A stretch of DNA of 58,209 nt from Zygnema cylindricum (lineage: Eukaryota; Streptophyta; Zygnematophyceae; Zygnematales; Zygnemataceae), in NCBI GenBank assembly GCA_037447655.1, contig JBBHKE010000193.1, positions 1-58,209 of the forward strand, written 5' to 3'. The notes under the pieces were generated by a model that was given only the letters and a program-made list of their open reading frames with translations, made no database searches and was not told the origin of the DNA. Shown piece after piece: positions 56,199 through 58,209 of this stretch. Made by a program: the position numbers and the translations under genes. The stretch's first letter is position 1. Each line of letters opens with the position of its first letter.

Positions 56199-56895
56199 TG
56201 AAATTATGTGTCCTCCATTAGACGACAGAATACAGGAAGCCTCTAAATAGTTTTTAGCTAACCCACTTCAAGCCACTATCACTGCTGCCCAAGATGGCAA
56301 ACTGACAATTTCACTGCACCCGTGTGTAGCGTGGACTCCCCTGAGTCCGTAGCAAAATGAATCACTGAAAACATCCAACGAGCCGATTAATTATGAAGTG
56401 GCAAAGATGCCAAGTTTATACAAACTCTCATAGGGAGAGAGGTTACTATCTACCAAATTCTCTAAGTCCTAAATCCCTCTCACAACCTTTATCTATTGAC
56501 GTAGGAACCAATTAGATAACTGTAGGGTACAGAATGGTACTACGGCCGATGTACTTTTTGTACGGCCTGTGTACGGCAAGGCCATTGAGTGGACGTGTGT
56601 CCACTTTTAACTCGTCCTTATGTTCTCTGGAATTCGTGCGACCAAATGTCATCCCTCCATGTGGTGCCACGTCATGCCACGTCCATAAACGCGAAAGTGA
56701 CCATTCCGCGATCTCGACAGTGATATACGCCGTCGGATTAATTTTGACATTAAATGTCCGCCGTCGAAACAAATGTCTGATTCATTTGTTTTCGTGCGAG
56801 ATAATGTTCGCACTATATAACACTGGTTCTATGTTCTTTCGTTTGTCATTCCGTTAATCAAATTCATGGTTTCAACATTGTTTTAATACCTTTGG

Positions 56896-58209
56896 TCGTA
56901 CTTTGATGGCATATCGAGTGATGAAAGAGAAAAAAAAGATATCGAGAAGCAATGGCTTAAAGTTTGGGTATAATGACGTCACAAGTGAACATGACTTCGC
57001 TACGTCACAAAACCCTAAACATCTACAATGTCACAAAAAACTCGACGTCTACAACCGTCGCTGTTTTTGTAGACGTCACCAATTGTCCCAAGATTTGTAC
57101 TCGTCTACAACCGTCATAAGTTTTACCCACGTCTACAACCGTCACAGTACAAGTAGCCATTTCATATTTGCACATGGGAACTCTCTGCAAATTTGTACGA
57201 TTTTTTTCGCTAAAATCCAAAGTTACTGTACTGTACAGTACCTTTCAACGCTTCGGAACACAGCATAAGAAATTTGCCGCGTTCAGGGTAAATTTTTAGG
57301 GCAAACCGTACGTTACTGAAAAACCGTATGCGTTGTACGATTTACCCTAAAATCGAAGTTAAAACGTATAACTTTCATACTATCATTACCCTAAAATTTG
57401 AAATTTTGAACATATCACTGTTATGTTTGATAACTTTTTGACTTTTGAGCTCTTTAGAAACTCGGGTGTTTTGAAAGAAATTATTTAATTAGGTTTCTGA
57501 CAAAAAGCTTCTCGTCCTTACCAAGTTTTTATCGTTTTCGTCAAAAATTTTCAGGGAAAAGAGATTTTTTTTATTTTTTTATTTTTCTTTTTTTTCCATT
57601 TTTTTAATTTCTAAAAGGTTCGTCTTATCTCTCTTTTGTTCTTCCTCTTTTTTTTTTTTTTTTCTCTCCCCCTTTTTTTGGTTTTTGTTTTTAATATATT
57701 TTGCAATAAGGTATGACAGAGCAACTTTTGTTATTAACATTTTAAAAGAAAAAAAGAAAAATGTTATTTTTAGTTTGAATCTTTATATGTCTTTGCTATT
57801 TGAAAATACGATTTTTGAATTTCTGCAGATTCCTTTTTTTTTTTTAAATATTTTTTTTTCCATGTTTTTTTTTAGGCCTTGAAGCTCTATTTATTTTTAA
57901 ATCTAAGCTTTCAGCAAGAATTATACTTTTTGTTTTTGAAAAGGAAAAAAAAGACCAAAAAAATTGTCATCGGAATCTTAAAAATGTAGTTTTTCTAGAA
58001 TCTGTTTTGTAGAAAAAATGGAATTTAGCCAAAAAAGATAGAATTTAAATAAGAATTTAATAAAATTACTAAATAAAAGAATTCAATAAGTACATTGGAA
58101 ATGTAATTCTACCAAGCTTCGATGTTATTTTATTATTATTATTATTGTTATTATTATTTATTCAGTTTCTAATTTAAATTGACTAATGAAGCTGAACCCT
58201 GATAGGGAA
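56896..58209. other. AT-rich gene-free right end
   Basis: 57036-57150 repeats the word cgtctacaaccgtca three times and resembles the interior of the H-type MITEs. Beyond that the sequence is poly-T rich (57560-57670, 57830-57860) with an imperfect (TTA)n run at 58128-58160. No gene is supported. Confidence 0.5.

Larger units (their letters stand above)
49638..56895 (-). mobile_element. Ty1-copia element F, minus strand, split by a solo LTR E
   Basis: 3' LTR 49638-50648 (1011 bp) and 5' LTR 56199 to about 56895 (truncated) are both of family B type. Internal order from right to left: PBS (56184-56198), gag, protease, integrase, RT, RNase H, polypurine tract. It is the most complete family B/F coding copy in the window but contains stops and frameshifts throughout. 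No target duplication can be checked because the 5' LTR is truncated. Confidence 0.87.

Overview
This is a eukaryotic nuclear window and almost certainly streptophyte (green plant lineage). Three things point there: a multi-exon RING-CH membrane-protein gene whose exons match the plant-type layout, an intact plant-like tRNA-Asp(GUC) gene, and a retrotransposon load of Ty1-copia and Ty3-gypsy elements whose LTRs carry plant-style CACGTG boxes. The species cannot be named from the sequence. Apart from the one protein gene and one tRNA gene, the window is repeats in various states of decay.

Layout. 1-1936: minus-strand LTR/leader material of retrotransposon family G with internal tandem repeats. 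1937-9115: a solo gypsy LTR, half of a fold-back DNA transposon, then a gypsy element (5' LTR, PBS, gag, protease, RT, RNase H) that stops before integrase. 9720-12320: a second fold-back element holding two TTA-target MITEs. 12351-12626: an 85-bp minisatellite. 14013-21239: the seven-exon RING-CH (MARCH-like) E3 ligase gene, 323 aa as I assemble it. Its introns hold a hAT-type MITE, two minisatellites, about 0.6 kb of CCCT repeats, a GGGA tract and about 238 perfect copies of a 5-bp ATAAC repeat. 22652-24620: a decayed cluster of tRNA-Asp-like copies, one intact, with more MITEs.

24621-48431 is one Russian-doll of copia elements. Element A (LTRs at both ends, TSD ACTTA) sits inside a tRNA-like sequence. 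A is interrupted by element B (27036-38342, an inverted-dimer element) and by element C (40067-45944, TSD GAGAC). B is interrupted by element E (32167-36626), a non-autonomous gag-only element with an unrecognised Trp-rich reading frame. C carries a fragment of a further family (D) and a truncated LTR. 49638-56895 is another copia element (F, minus strand), itself split by a solo LTR of family E (TSD AGGAG). The final 1.3 kb is AT-rich and apparently gene-free.

The most unusual material is the copia lineage itself (families A, B/F, C, E). Its LTRs share four features: (i) tRNA-like modules with box A/box B and a canonical T-arm, antisense to the element, about 150-300 bp into the LTR; (ii) a CACGTGGC box near position 600; (iii) consecutive small hairpins near the LTR 3' end with compensatory base changes between families; (iv) a primer-binding site matching the anticodon region of initiator tRNA-Met (half-tRNA priming), which contains the ATG used as the gag start. 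All retroelement reading frames here are broken by stops or frameshifts, and no identity percentages were computed.
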